From Holophagaceae bacterium (GTDB lineage Bacteria > Acidobacteriota > Holophagae > Holophagales > Holophagaceae), in the NCBI GenBank assembly GCA_025353305.1, contig JANXQX010000006.1, positions 1 through 37,022 of the forward strand: 37,022 nucleotides of DNA. The letters run 5' to 3'. The notes below the pieces were generated by a model, which saw only the letters and a list, made by a program, of their open reading frames with translations, searched no databases and had not been told where the DNA came from. Each line of letters starts with the position of its first letter. Position 1 is the first letter of the stretch. Below are positions 25,129 to 33,903 of this stretch, piece after piece. The position numbers and the translations under genes were made by a program.

Positions 25129-26198
25129 CAGGTTCTCCAGGACTTCGCGCGGATTGCGCCGTCGTTGATTTCCCCCAGTTCCCGGAGCAGTTCCTTGCTG
25201 CGCTCATCGTGGATATCGGGCGTGATCACCTGGATCTCTGCGATGAGATCACCGCGCTGATCACTGCTGGGAATGGGCATTCCGCGACCCTTGAGCCGCA
25301 GTTTCCCACCGCTTTGGGTTCCCGGTGGAACTTTGATGGTGGCAGTTGATTCGGGCGTAGGGATTTCCACTTTTGCTCCGAGCGCGGCTTCGCTGAAACT
25401 GATGGACAAGCGCAGGTACAGATTGGCCCCCCGGCGCTCGAAGCGTGGATCACCATCGACCTGCACTTCCAGGAAAAAGTCCCCTGGACCACCGCCGCGG
25501 CGCCCAGCTTCACCCTTTCCCTTCACGCGCAGCCTAGTGCCATCTTCGACTCCGGCGGGAATGGCCACGGTCACGGACTCATGTTTGGGATTGCGGCCTC
25601 TGCCCTCGCAGGCCGCGCAGGCGGGGGCTTTCTTGCCGGTACCGCCACAATCGGGACAGGCTTGGCGGGTCTTGAAAAAACCCGAACCCTGCTCAAAATG
25701 CCCGCGACCGCCGCAGAGCCGGCAAGCGCTCTTTGGACCACTGCTTTCACCACTGCCATGGCAGGTTTTGCAAGTCTCTGTGCGATGGAGATTCAAAGCG
25801 ACCTTTGTGCCGGTAAAGGCCTCCTTGAATGGAATGCGCACAGTGTGCGACAGGCTCTCCCCTTTCATGGGGCCAGGCCGATGGCGATCCCCACCGCTGA
25901 AAAGATCGCCGAACATGCTCCCGAAATCAAACGAATGGGAACCGCCCCCTTGACTGAAATCAGCGGCTGAAGGCATGCCCGACGGGTCCCCGAACTGGTC
26001 GTAATTTCGGCGCTTTTCAGGATCCGACAATACATTATTGGCCGCGGTCAAATCCTTGAATTTGGCCTCGGCCTCCTTGTTGTCGGGATTCAGATCGGGG
26101 TGGTATTTCCTGGCCAGCTTGCGATAGGCCTTCTTGATCTCCTCGATCGAGGCGTTCTTGGAGACTCCAAGAAGTGCATAGTAATCAGGGTGGGCCAT
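25128..26198 (-). CDS. dnaJ: Co-chaperone DnaJ
   Basis: A 356-residue type I J-protein that stimulates the DnaK ATPase and hands over unfolded clients. The J domain (1-70) carries H33-P34-D35. A Gly/Phe-rich stretch follows (about 80-105), then four zinc motifs of the C-x-x-C-x-G-x-G type (C-K-T-C, C-R-L-C, C-P-D-C, C-A-A-C) between about 138 and 205, and the two client-binding beta domains. Length is normal. It is separated from dnaK by a terminator, so it is probably the first gene of its own operon with hspR and the sigma factor. Confidence 0.97.
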   Translation of the reverse strand: MAHPDYYALLGVSKNASIEEIKKAYRKLARKYHPDLNPDNKEAEAKFKDLTAANNVLSDPEKRRNYDQFGDPSGMPSAADFSQGGGSHSFDFGSMFGDLFSGGDRHRPGPMKGESLSHTVRIPFKEAFTGTKVALNLHRTETCKTCHGSGESSGPKSACRLCGGRGHFEQGSGFFKTRQACPDCGGTGKKAPACAACEGRGRNPKHESVTVAIPAGVEDGTRLRVKGKGEAGRRGGGPGDFFLEVQVDGDPRFERRGANLYLRLSISFSEAALGAKVEIPTPESTATIKVPPGTQSGGKLRLKGRGMPIPSSDQRGDLIAEIQVITPDIHDERSKELLRELGEINDGAIRAKSWRT

Positions 26199-26236
26199 GG
26201 CTTCACGCTAGCACGATTTGCGTGCCATGGACTCAG

Positions 26237-26242
26237 ATTATA
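26237..26242 (-). promoter_or_regulatory. Possible -10 box for the dnaJ operon
   Basis: A TATAAT on the minus strand, 38 bases before the dnaJ ATG and just after the dnaK terminator. No clear -35 is seen at the right spacing, so the site is tentative. It would give dnaJ, hspR and the downstream genes their own promoter. Confidence 0.4.
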
Positions 26243-26249
26243 GGAGCAG

Positions 26250-26281
26250 AAAAAGAGAGGCCAGAGTGACTCCGGCCTCTC
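26250..26281 (-). terminator. Intrinsic terminator after dnaK
   Basis: On the minus strand GAGAGGCC pairs with GGCCTCTC over eight bases with an 11-base loop, and a run of five T follows the stem. It starts 22 bp after the dnaK stop and separates dnaK from the dnaJ operon. Confidence 0.88.
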
Positions 26282-26302
26282 GTGGACCTAAGTGATTGGT
26301 GC

Positions 26303-28183
26303 CTAGTTGACAACTTCGGCATCGATCACGTTGTCTTCTTTTTTGGGCTCCTCGGCCGCAGGTGCCTGACCGGGCGCAGGGGCGCCCTGCTGATAAAGGT
26401 GCTCGGCCATCTTGTGGGATTTGGCGTTGAGATCCTCGAGCGCTTTCTTGATGCGGTCGGCTTCAAGGCTGCTGAGGGCTGCCTTCGCTTCGGCCACGGA
26501 GTCCTCGACTTCCTTCTTGTCGGCCTCGGGGAGTTTATCGCCGCTTTCTTTAAGCAGCTTTTCGACCTGGTAGACAGTCTGATCGAGCGTGTTCTTGTCC
26601 TCCAGCAGCTTCTTGCGCTCCTCGTCTTCGGCCTTGTGGGCCTCGGCCTCCTTGACCTTGGCTTCGATATCATCCTTGGAAAGGCCGGTGCTGCCCGTCA
26701 GCGTGATGCTCGCGTCCTTGCCTGTGGCCTTGTCCTTGGCGGTGACGTGCACGATGCCGTTGGCGTCGATGTCGAAAACCACTTCGATCTGAGGCATCCC
26801 GCGGGGGGCTGGGGGCAGGCCACCCAGGTGGAAGTGCCCCAGGAGCTTGTTGCCTTCGACCAGCGGGCGTTCGCCCTGGAACACTTCGATGTCAACGCCG
26901 GGCTGGTTGTCCACGGCGGTGGTGTAGATTTCGGATTTCTTGGTGGGGATGGTGGTGTTGCGCTGGATGATCACGCTCATCTGGCCGCCATTGGCGTTGA
27001 TGCCAAGGCTGAGCGGCGTCACATCCAAAAGCAGAACTCCCTTCACATCGCCCGCCAGCACACCGCCCTGGACCGCGGCGCCCAGAGCCACCACCTCATC
27101 GGGGTTCACGCTCTTGTTGGGCTCCTTGCCGAAGACGGACTTCACGAGTTCCTGGACCTTGGGTGTGCGGGTGGAACCACCCACCAGGATGATTTCATCG
27201 ATCTCGTGGTGGCGTAGTTTGGCATCCTTGATGGCGTTCTCACAGGGAGGACGAAGCTTTTGAATAATGGGTTCGATCATGGCTTCGAACCGCGACCTGG
27301 TGAGTGTCTGCGTCAAGTGCTTGGGGCCTGATGCATCCGCCGTGATGTAGGGCAGGGAGATGTCGGTTTGCGTAGTGGCGGAAAGTTCCACCTTGGCTTT
27401 CTCGGCGGCTTCCTTCAGCCGCTGCATGGCATCCGGCTGCTTGCGGAGATCAATTCCTTCGGCCTTCTGGAATTCCTCCACGAGCCAATCCATGACCACC
27501 TGGTCCACATTGTCTCCACCCAAGTGGGTGTCGCCGTTGGTGGATTTCACTTCCACGACGCCTTCGCTCACTTCGAGAATGGAGATATCAAAGGTGCCGC
27601 CACCGAAATCGAAGACCGCGATGGTGCCATCCTTTTTCTTGTCCATTCCGTAGGCCAGCGCCGCAGCCGTGGGCTCATTGATGATGCGCATGACTTCGAG
27701 GCCCGCGATGGCGCCGGCGTCCTTCGTGGCCTGGCGCTGGGCGTCATTGAAGTAGGCAGGCACGGTGATGACCGCCTGGGTGACCTTCTCGCCCAGATAG
27801 GCCTCGGCGCTTTCCTTCATCTTGCCGAGGATGACCGCGCTGATTTCCTCGGGGCTCAGGTGCTTGCCCATGATGTTGACGGCGCAGGCGCCTTTGTCGG
27901 TGCGCTCCACGTCATAAGGCACAAGTTTTTGTTCCTTGTCGGAATCCGCGTAGGGCAGACCCATGAACCGCTTGATGGAATAGACCGTGTTTTTCGGTTG
28001 AGCCACGGCCTGTCGTTTGGCCGCAGCGCCCACCAGCCGTTCGGTGGTCTTTGGGTTGAAACCCACGGTGCTGGGCGTGGTCTGGGAGCCTTCCGCGTTA
28101 GGAATGACTTTGGGCGCACCGCCCTCCATCACTGCGACGCAACTGTTGGTGGTGCCTAGGTCAATACCAATGATCTTGCCCAT
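26303..28183 (-). CDS. dnaK: Chaperone DnaK (Hsp70)
   Basis: A 626-residue Hsp70 that folds and protects proteins in an ATP-driven cycle with DnaJ and GrpE. The nucleotide-binding domain starts with G-I-D-L-G-T-T-N-S, then [21 protein letters not shown] and F-D-F-G-G-G-T-F-D. The substrate domain begins after the [11 protein letters not shown] linker. The C-terminal lid ends in an acidic tail (V-I-D-A-E-V-V-N). SD AGGAG is before the ATG, and a good promoter lies upstream. No grpE is in the window. Confidence 0.99.
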   Translation of the reverse strand: MGKIIGIDLGTTNSCVAVMEGGAPKVIPNAEGSQTTPSTVGFNPKTTERLVGAAAKRQAVAQPKNTVYSIKRFMGLPYADSDKEQKLVPYDVERTDKGACAVNIMGKHLSPEEISAVILGKMKESAEAYLGEKVTQAVITVPAYFNDAQRQATKDAGAIAGLEVMRIINEPTAAALAYGMDKKKDGTIAVFDFGGGTFDISILEVSEGVVEVKSTNGDTHLGGDNVDQVVMDWLVEEFQKAEGIDLRKQPDAMQRLKEAAEKAKVELSATTQTDISLPYITADASGPKHLTQTLTRSRFEAMIEPIIQKLRPPCENAIKDAKLRHHEIDEIILVGGSTRTPKVQELVKSVFGKEPNKSVNPDEVVALGAAVQGGVLAGDVKGVLLLDVTPLSLGINANGGQMSVIIQRNTTIPTKKSEIYTTAVDNQPGVDIEVFQGERPLVEGNKLLGHFHLGGLPPAPRGMPQIEVVFDIDANGIVHVTAKDKATGKDASITLTGSTGLSKDDIEAKVKEAEAHKAEDEERKKLLEDKNTLDQTVYQVEKLLKESGDKLPEADKKEVEDSVAEAKAALSSLEADRIKKALEDLNAKSHKMAEHLYQQGAPAPGQAPAAEEPKKEDNVIDAEVVN

Positions 28184-28234
28184 GGGTTCTCCTCTTGGGT
28201 GGTTGGACGGAGAGTGTCAACACCCGTAGAACAC

Positions 28235-28262
28235 AGTTTATGAAAGGCTGAAAAGATGTCAA
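28235..28262 (-). promoter_or_regulatory. Sigma-70 type promoter for dnaK
   Basis: On the minus strand TTGACA (28262-28257), a 16-base spacer and TAAACT (28240-28235), about 52 bases before the dnaK ATG. A second TTGACA at 28220-28215 lies between the promoter and the gene and has no matching -10. The AT-rich region farther upstream may act as an UP element. No CIRCE or HAIR dyad is visible. Confidence 0.65.
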
Positions 28263-28271
28263 CAAAATCTT

Positions 28272-28305
28272 CAATTTTTGATTTATATTTTATAAATTGA
28301 AATTG
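28272..28305. repeat. AT-rich imperfect palindrome upstream of dnaK
   Basis: CAATTTTTGATTTATA and TATAAATTGAAATTG face each other across a TTT centre, with one extra base and two mismatches. It sits just upstream of the dnaK -35 box in an unusually AT-rich stretch of an otherwise GC-rich segment. It could be an UP element, an operator, or part of a two-way promoter shared with yacG. Confidence 0.6.
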
Positions 28306-28444
28306 TTTAAATTAGTTTGTTTTTCCGCGTCGGTTCTCTCGGATTTGCGATTTGGTCAAAAGTGTAGACGGGTCGGGGACATAGCTGCTTCACAACAACA
28401 ACTCAACAGGCTCCCCCAAACGCGATCCGGCTAAACTGAACCCC

Positions 28445-28651
28445 ATGCCCACTCTCAGACCATGCCCCAAATGCCGGAAACCCACAGCCTGGGAAGGTAA
28501 TGCATGGAAACCCTTCTGCTCAGAGCGGTGCCGCACTTTTGATTTGGGGGCCTGGAGTTCCGAGAGCTATCGGATAGCAGAGAAGCCTGACGAAGAAATG
28601 GGGGAAGGATGGAATCCCGAATCCGGTTCTGGGCCTGGGCCGGATGTATGA
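28445..28651 (+). CDS. yacG: DNA gyrase inhibitor-type zinc protein YacG
   Basis: A 68-residue zinc-binding protein. The motif C-P-K-C near the start (C7, C10) and the P-F-C-S-E-R-C-R-T-F-D-L-G-A-W stretch fit the YacG family closely. In Escherichia coli YacG inhibits DNA gyrase by binding GyrB. The C-terminal tail is Gly/Glu/Pro-rich. It is divergent from dnaK with a 261-bp gap holding the dnaK promoter, and is followed after 12 bp by exoD. Confidence 0.9.
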   Translation: MPTLRPCPKCRKPTAWEGNAWKPFCSERCRTFDLGAWSSESYRIAEKPDEEMGEGWNPESGSGPGPDV

Positions 28652-28663
28652 GCTGTTGACCGG

Positions 28664-29245
28664 ATGAGCGACCATTCCTTTTTTGAGAAGCTCCATGCCC
28701 GGCTCGATGCAGAGGAAGGCCTGACCTTGGGCGCTTTCGTCGAAGAAGCCGGAGATCAGACGTTTGGCCTGCTGGTTCTGTTGCTTTCGCTTCCCAACTT
28801 GATCCCGGGAGTGAATGTGCCCTTGGCGCTGCTGGGAGGACTGGCTCTCATCGGGCTCGGTCTTCAGATGGCAATTGGCTCAGGGAAACCGGCTTTGCCC
28901 TCCCGTCTTCGACGCCAAAGTCTGCACAAGGGCAAAATCAAGGAGGCCTTGGCAGCCTTTGAACGTCAACTGGACCGTCTGCCCAGTGGTCCAAAGCGAG
29001 CTTTGAACCGGCGTTGGATGGGCTTATGGGTGGCCTGGACAGGCTTTCTCTTGTTCCTACCCGTGTGGCCGCTTCCCTTTGCAAACATCCTTCCAGCTGC
29101 AGCCTTATGCTTGCAGGGCGCGGCGCTGATGGAGGAGCGCCCCCTTTGGGGCTGGCTTGGAGTGCTAGGAAGCCTTGGTGTCACTGCCTACTTCGGCTAT
29201 TCCTTCGACATTGTCGTCAAGAGCCTTCATCACCTTCTTTCTTGA
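28664..29245 (+). CDS. ExoD-family membrane protein
   Basis: A 193-residue membrane protein with four or more hydrophobic segments. The N-terminal L-G-A-F-V-E-E-A-G-D-Q and the S-L-P-N-L-I-P-G segment are typical of the ExoD (exopolysaccharide synthesis) family. The name comes from a Rhizobium mutant; biochemical function is unknown. No clear SD precedes the ATG. It lies between yacG and trmD, close enough for one transcript. Confidence 0.87.
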   Translation: MSDHSFFEKLHARLDAEEGLTLGAFVEEAGDQTFGLLVLLLSLPNLIPGVNVPLALLGGLALIGLGLQMAIGSGKPALPSRLRRQSLHKGKIKEALAAFERQLDRLPSGPKRALNRRWMGLWVAWTGFLLFLPVWPLPFANILPAAALCLQGAALMEERPLWGWLGVLGSLGVTAYFGYSFDIVVKSLHHLLS

Positions 29246-29253
29246 TTGGTCGC

Positions 29254-30045
29254 ATGCGTTTTGATGCCCTGACTCTTTTGCCGGAATACTTCGAGTCCAC
29301 CCGGCTCGGCGTGACGGGCCGCGCCTTCCGAGAACTGGGACACGAGCTGCATACCCACAGCTACCGGCCCTTTTCTGGGAACGCGTTTGGGCATGTGGAT
29401 GCCGCACCTTTCGGGGGTGGGCCGGGGATGGTTCTACGGCCGGATGTGCTGCGGGACACGCTCGCATCGGTGCCACGCCAAGCTTCAAGCCGCGTCATCC
29501 ATTTCAGCCCGGCGGCGCCCCCGGTGGACCACGCGAAAATCCTTGAATTGATGAAATTCCATCAGCTCATTTTGGTCTGCAGCCGCTTTGAAGGTCTGGA
29601 TCAGCGGGCCGTGGATCTCTACGTGGATGAGGAATTGCGTGTAGGGGAGGCTGTGCTGAGCGGCGGTGAGCTGCCCGCGCTATTCCTTATCGATGCCCTC
29701 TGCCGCTGGCTGCCTGGGGTGCTTGGAAACGACCATTCCGCATCTCAGGACAGCTTCGTCCAAGGCCTGTTGGATCATTCGCATTTCACGCGACCTGCGG
29801 TTTTCGAGGACCGGGAAGTCCCGTTGGTGCTTCAGGGCGGGAATCACGGGGCCATCCGGCTTTGGCGCCTACGCGAAGCCATGGCGCGGACCAAAGCCCT
29901 GAGGCCGGATCTTTGGGGCAGATACCTGGCAGAGCGTGTGGGGAACCTGGGTCGGGCAGAACAGTGGTGCGCATGGCAGGTGGAACACCCTGAGACTTGG
30001 AAGCAACCCAAACCCAAAGGCTGGAAGGGGATTTCAGCTATTTAG
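29254..30045 (+). CDS. trmD: tRNA (guanine-N1)-methyltransferase TrmD
   Basis: A 263-residue SPOUT methyltransferase that makes m1G37 in tRNA and so prevents frameshifting. Motifs: F-G-G-G-P-G-M-V near 53-60, [10 protein letters not shown] near 109-118, V-L-S-G-G-E-L-P near 134-141, and D-S-F-V-Q-G-L-L-D with the likely catalytic Asp166. The frame is open far upstream, but that part is inside exoD; the ATG at 29254 gives the normal TrmD N-terminus. rplS follows after 116 bp. The usual upstream partners rpsP and rimM are absent, replaced by yacG and exoD. Confidence 0.96.
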   Translation: MRFDALTLLPEYFESTRLGVTGRAFRELGHELHTHSYRPFSGNAFGHVDAAPFGGGPGMVLRPDVLRDTLASVPRQASSRVIHFSPAAPPVDHAKILELMKFHQLILVCSRFEGLDQRAVDLYVDEELRVGEAVLSGGELPALFLIDALCRWLPGVLGNDHSASQDSFVQGLLDHSHFTRPAVFEDREVPLVLQGGNHGAIRLWRLREAMARTKALRPDLWGRYLAERVGNLGRAEQWCAWQVEHPETWKQPKPKGWKGISAI

Positions 30046-30082
30046 GGCTTTCATTCGCTTTGGATTTAGATACACTGAGGGA

Positions 30083-30097
30083 CTCCGCAATGCGGAG
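30083..30097 (+). other. Short hairpin in the rplS leader
   Basis: CTCCGC, AAT, GCGGAG: a perfect six-base stem with a three-base loop, 65 bases before the rplS ATG. A weak promoter (TACACT at 30071-30076) lies just upstream, so the hairpin would be near the 5' end of that transcript. It may be a stability element or part of ribosomal-protein leader control. Confidence 0.45.
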
Positions 30098-30161
30098 CTT
30101 TCGCGTCTCATGTCCGCTGCTTCCGAGAAGGAACTGGACCGCTGGGCCCCATGGAGATTGC

Positions 30162-30518
30162 ATGAACATCATCGACAAACTCGAAGCTAGCCTTGTCCGG
30201 AAAGACCTTCCAAAGTTCGCGCCGGGCGATACGGTGAAAGTCCACGTGAAAGTGAAGGAAGGCGAGAAAGAGCGCATCCAGATCTTTCAGGGGCTCGTCA
30301 TCAGCATCAAAGGTGGTGGCATGCGCACGAGCTTCACCGTGCGGAAGATTTCCAGTGGCGTGGGAGTCGAGCGCGTCTTTCCCTTGAACAGTCCCACGGT
30401 CGACAAGCTTGAAGTCATCCGCAGCGGCAAGGTCCGCCGCGCCAAACTCTATTTCCTGCGCGCCAAACTCGGCAAAGCTGGGCGCCTCAAGGAACGCCAG
30501 CATCACGTTGCAGTGTAA
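30162..30518 (+). CDS. rplS: 50S ribosomal protein L19
   Basis: A 118-residue ribosomal protein at the 30S-50S interface. [13 protein letters not shown] (19-31) and the R-I-Q-I-F-Q-G near 38-44 are family signatures, and [10 protein letters not shown] lies near 91-100. The ATG at 30162 has GGAG seven bases upstream. Length is normal. A strong terminator begins 18 bp after the stop. Confidence 0.98.
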   Translation: MNIIDKLEASLVRKDLPKFAPGDTVKVHVKVKEGEKERIQIFQGLVISIKGGGMRTSFTVRKISSGVGVERVFPLNSPTVDKLEVIRSGKVRRAKLYFLRAKLGKAGRLKERQHHVAV

Positions 30519-30535
30519 AGGTTCTGGATTTCTCG

Positions 30536-30562
30536 AAACGCCCCGCCTTGCGGGGCGTTTTT
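30536..30562 (+). terminator. Intrinsic terminator after rplS
   Basis: AAACGCCCCGC pairs perfectly with GCGGGGCGTTT around a CTT loop (11 base pairs), and the T-run continues to 30562. This is the clearest intrinsic terminator in the window. Confidence 0.95.
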
Positions 30563-30637
30563 CATTTGAACTATTCGCGGTTTTCGGCCATTCGTAGAGA
30601 AAGGCCGTCCAACAGGGCGTTGGTCTTTGGAGCAGCC

Positions 30638-31225
30638 ATGAAACCCTTTGCCCTTATGATCTCCAGCGCGTTTCTGTCCCTTATGGGATCCGCAACCGCG
30701 CTTCAAGCCCAGGACGTCGGCTACGGCCTGCAGATCCACGGGAACATCCCGATGGGTGACTTGAAAGAGGCCGCTGACAGCAAGGCCGGGTTCGGCGGCG
30801 GTGCCCACATGACCATCGATTTTGGAGATGGCCATAGGCTGAGGCCGCGCCTTGATTACGTGGTCTACCCAGAAAACAAAGCGTTCGGAGGTTCGGCCTA
30901 TGGAAAGTCCAAGGTGAATGACGCCTCTCTGGGACTTGATTACATCTACGATTTTGGCGGCAAGGACGGCGGCTTCTATCTAACGGCGGGCGCGGCCTGG
31001 CATCGGTGGAAGGCCGAATACGACTACCCCGCGCCATATGGCAATACCACCGTGAGCGTCCGTTCCAGCAGCACCAGCAGCAAGGCAGGGGCAGCCGCTG
31101 GAGCAGGCTTCAACTTCAATCCCAGCTTCGGTGTGGAAGCCCGGTACGTGGCCACGAAATTCAAGCAGGGCAGCACGGATCGAACCGCGGGTGCAGTACA
31201 GGTGGCAGCTTTGTACCGATTCTGA
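30638..31225 (+). CDS. Outer-membrane beta-barrel protein (OmpW/porin-like family)
   Basis: A 195-residue protein with a signal peptide (cleavage probably after A-L-Q-A near 24) and alternating beta strands. The mature part begins D-V-G-Y-G-L-Q-I-H-G and ends in Y-R-F, the C-terminal aromatic residue typical of barrel proteins. The size suggests an eight-strand barrel. No ligand is evident. The ATG has GGAG six bases upstream. It has terminators on both sides, so it is a single-gene unit. Confidence 0.82.
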   Translation: MKPFALMISSAFLSLMGSATALQAQDVGYGLQIHGNIPMGDLKEAADSKAGFGGGAHMTIDFGDGHRLRPRLDYVVYPENKAFGGSAYGKSKVNDASLGLDYIYDFGGKDGGFYLTAGAAWHRWKAEYDYPAPYGNTTVSVRSSSTSSKAGAAAGAGFNFNPSFGVEARYVATKFKQGSTDRTAGAVQVAALYRF

Positions 31226-31248
31226 CCAGAAACAGGTGAAGAACCAAA

Positions 31249-31269
31249 GACCCCGGCTCGGGTTTTTTT
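31249..31269 (+). terminator. Likely intrinsic terminator after the barrel gene
   Basis: ACCCCG, GCT, CGGGT with one bulged C, then seven T. The stem is short but the T-run is good. It starts 24 bp after the barrel stop and reaches the stop codon of ubiD on the other strand. Confidence 0.7.
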
Positions 31270-32735
31270 CATAGCCCGTATTCTTTCCAGCGTGCCGCGA
31301 TTTTCTCCAGCACCTCGCTAGGGAAAACCAAGTCCTGCGGCCATTCACGCTTGAAGCCATCAAAGGGTTTGTTCTTGCGTGTGGCGTCGATGCCCACTTT
31401 GCTGCCGAAGGCGAAGCGGTCCGACGAATGGTCCAGCACGTCCAGCGGGCCGTCGGTGAAGAGCAGGTCCCGGCGCGGGTCCACGTTGCTGGTGACACGG
31501 AATAGGACCTCGTTCATGTCGTGGGGATCGATGTCCTCGTCCACCACCACCACGCATTTGCTGAACATGATCTGGCCGGTACCCCAGATGGCGCTCATCA
31601 CTTTTTGCGCATGGCCGGGGTATTCCTTTTTCAAGCTGACGATCACCAGGTTGTGGAAGCCTCCGGCGGCGGGCAGGTGCATGTCGCGAATTTCCGGCAG
31701 GACCATGCGCAGCAGCGGCAGGAAGATGCGTTCCGTGGCGAGGCCCAGGTAGGCGTCCTCCTGGGGCGGGCGGCCCACGATGGTGGCCGGATAGACCGGA
31801 TTCCTGCGCATGGTGATGGCTTCCACGTGCAGCACCGGATAGTCATCCGCCAATGAGTAGTAGCCCGTGTGGTCGCCGAAAGGCCCTTCCCGCCTGAGTT
31901 CCCGAGGATTCACATAGCCCTCGATGATGATCTCGGAATCGGCCGGAACTTCCAGATCGTTGGTGATGCACTTCACCATCTCGATGCCGCTCCCGCGTAG
32001 GAACCCCGCGAACATCAATTCGGATAAAAAGGGCGGCAGGGGCGCCGTGGCGCAGTAGGTGAGGCCCGGGTCGCCGCCGAAGCTCACGGCCACGGGCATT
32101 TTCTCGTCGCCATAGCCATGGCGGTTGCGCGCGCCGTCGTGGTGCAGTTGCGTGTGAAACCCCAAGGTTCGGTCATCAAACACCTGGAGCCGGTACAGGC
32201 CGACGTTTCGATGTCCATTTTCCTTGTTGCGGGTATGGCTCAAGCCCAGAGTGATGAAGGGGCCGCCATCCTCGGGCCAAGTGGTGAGCACCGGGAGTTG
32301 GGAAAGCTTAACCTCGCTGCCCTGGAGCACGACTTCCTGGCAGGCGCCTTTGCGGACGGTCTTCGGCATCCAGTTGCCGACTTCAGCCAGCATCGGCAGC
32401 TTGGCCAATTTGTCGAAGAAACCAAGCCCTGGCTTGGGCATGGCTTCCTGGATGAGTTTCTCGATTCGGTCCGCGATGGCATCCAGCCCGCGTTCCTCCT
32501 TGTCCACACCCAAAGCCATGGCCATGCGTCGAGTGGAACCGTAGGCGTTCATCACCACCGGGATCGAATGACCTTTGGGTTTTTCAAAGAACAGGGCTTT
32601 GCCCCCGCCAGGCTCCTTGGAAATCCGGTCCGCGATGGCGCCCATCTCTAGGAAGGGATCAACCTCCACGGGAACGCGGTGGAGTTCACCGGCGGATTCA
32701 AGCTGTTGGAGGAAGGTCTGAAAATCTTGACTCAT
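31269..32735 (-). CDS. ubiD: UbiD-family decarboxylase
   Basis: A prenylated-FMN-dependent decarboxylase of 488 residues. Motifs typical of the family include R-R-E-G-P-F-G-D-H-T-G-Y-Y near 275-287 and F-F-E-K-P-K-G near 50-56. The ATG at 32735 gives M-S-Q-D-F-Q-T-F-L, the usual family N-terminus; an ATG at 32759 has an AGGGGA close upstream and cannot be excluded. It may act in ubiquinone/menaquinone synthesis or on an aromatic acid. UbiX, which supplies the cofactor, is not in the window. Confidence 0.92.
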   Translation of the reverse strand: MSQDFQTFLQQLESAGELHRVPVEVDPFLEMGAIADRISKEPGGGKALFFEKPKGHSIPVVMNAYGSTRRMAMALGVDKEERGLDAIADRIEKLIQEAMPKPGLGFFDKLAKLPMLAEVGNWMPKTVRKGACQEVVLQGSEVKLSQLPVLTTWPEDGGPFITLGLSHTRNKENGHRNVGLYRLQVFDDRTLGFHTQLHHDGARNRHGYGDEKMPVAVSFGGDPGLTYCATAPLPPFLSELMFAGFLRGSGIEMVKCITNDLEVPADSEIIIEGYVNPRELRREGPFGDHTGYYSLADDYPVLHVEAITMRRNPVYPATIVGRPPQEDAYLGLATERIFLPLLRMVLPEIRDMHLPAAGGFHNLVIVSLKKEYPGHAQKVMSAIWGTGQIMFSKCVVVVDEDIDPHDMNEVLFRVTSNVDPRRDLLFTDGPLDVLDHSSDRFAFGSKVGIDATRKNKPFDGFKREWPQDLVFPSEVLEKIAARWKEYGL

Positions 32736-32892
32736 CAGGAATCCAAGGAGATGAAGCATGATCCCCTAGGCGGGAAGTCGCCTGGTGGAATGGCACATCC
32801 GTTGGACATCATCCCATCCCTATTGGTGCTCCGATACAGGCCATCCGTGCGAAATCCTGGACCTCGGGGGCCGGCGGCCGGATGCTGCTTCT

Positions 32893-33903
32893 ATGGCCTA
32901 TTCCGTCAGCCAACGCCACAGCTACATTCGCGAACACCCCCTGCGGTGGGCCATCCAAGCCTTTAGCGTTGGTGCGCTCGCCGGGATGGGCGTCGGGTTT
33001 TTCTTGGGGGCGCGAAGGCCCCTCGATTTTGTGATGAATGCACTCGTTGGAGCCATTTTCAGCAGCGTGATGTGGGCGGGCTTCGACATACTCCACAGTC
33101 CATTCGAGTCCTATAAAAGTGGCTGGTCTCCAGAGCGTGTGGGCCTCATGTCCGTACTATGGATGCTGTTGCTCTACGGGATCCTGCTCCTGGTCGCGGT
33201 GGGCCTGATCCGCCTTCTGACGGGATTGAACCTTCTCGGGAACCGCAGCGCGCTCGTGTTCACCGTGCTGGTGGGCCTAGCGGTATCGGGGTTCATCGCC
33301 ACCAAGGAAACCATCTCGGCGCACGTGGCTACAGAGCGAAGATTAGTGCAGGCAGAGGCCCGGGCCAGCTTCCTGAGCCTTCAAGCCCAGATTCAACCCC
33401 ATACCCTTTTCAATGCGCTGAATACGATCGCCGCCCTCATCCCCGAAGACCCACGCCGAGCCGAGGAGGCAACTGAACGGTTATCGGCCTTGCTGCGCCG
33501 AATCCTGGGGGCCCTGGAACAACCCGTCTGGAGCCTGCAGGAGGAATTCGCGCTCTTGGAACACTTGCTCCGTTTGGAGGCACTGCGCTTCGGTGAGCGA
33601 CTCAACTACCAGCTCATTTTGGAGCCCGCCATGGCCGAGCAGCAGATCCAGCCTCTGCTCTTGCTGCCCTTGGTGGAAAACAGCCTCAAGCATGGCTTCC
33701 GCCCGAAAGTCGAGGCGTGTCATATCACGGTGCGGGCCGAGGGGGGGCATATCCGCATTCAGGATGACGGAGTGGGCCGGGCAGAAGGCGCCCCAGAGGG
33801 AGTGGGCCTGCGCACCGTGCGTGAGCGGCTGGAGGCTTCCGGGGGTTCGTTGCATTGGCTTCCGGCGGAGGAAGGTTGCGCCCTGGAGGTGAGGCTCTCA
33901 TGA
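32893..33903 (+). CDS. LytS-type sensor histidine kinase
   Basis: A 336-residue membrane histidine kinase. Four hydrophobic segments (about 22-40, 46-64, 86-109, 119-137) form the N-terminal membrane part without a recognised sensor. The His_kinase domain has Q-I-Q-P-H-T-L-F-N-A-L-N with His170; the N-box P-L-V-E-N-S-L-K-H-G is at 259-268, and D-D-G-V-G near 291 and G-V-G-L-R-T-V-R near 303 complete the ATP lid. The ATG at 32893 is chosen because the upstream open frame has no protein-like sequence. The stop overlaps the response regulator start by four bases. Confidence 0.92.
   Translation: MAYSVSQRHSYIREHPLRWAIQAFSVGALAGMGVGFFLGARRPLDFVMNALVGAIFSSVMWAGFDILHSPFESYKSGWSPERVGLMSVLWMLLLYGILLLVAVGLIRLLTGLNLLGNRSALVFTVLVGLAVSGFIATKETISAHVATERRLVQAEARASFLSLQAQIQPHTLFNALNTIAALIPEDPRRAEEATERLSALLRRILGALEQPVWSLQEEFALLEHLLRLEALRFGERLNYQLILEPAMAEQQIQPLLLLPLVENSLKHGFRPKVEACHITVRAEGGHIRIQDDGVGRAEGAPEGVGLRTVRERLEASGGSLHWLPAEEGCALEVRLS

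Noticed and set aside
26282..28159. Long open frames antisense to dnaK (311 and 263 residues).
   Set aside because: They mirror the dnaK codons on the opposite strand. Antisense dnaK frames are a known annotation artefact, and dnaK itself is complete and certain.
28184..28444. CIRCE or HAIR operator upstream of dnaK.
   Set aside because: Neither TTAGCACTC-N9-GAGTGCTAA nor CTTGAGT-N7-ACTCAAG is present on reading both strands.
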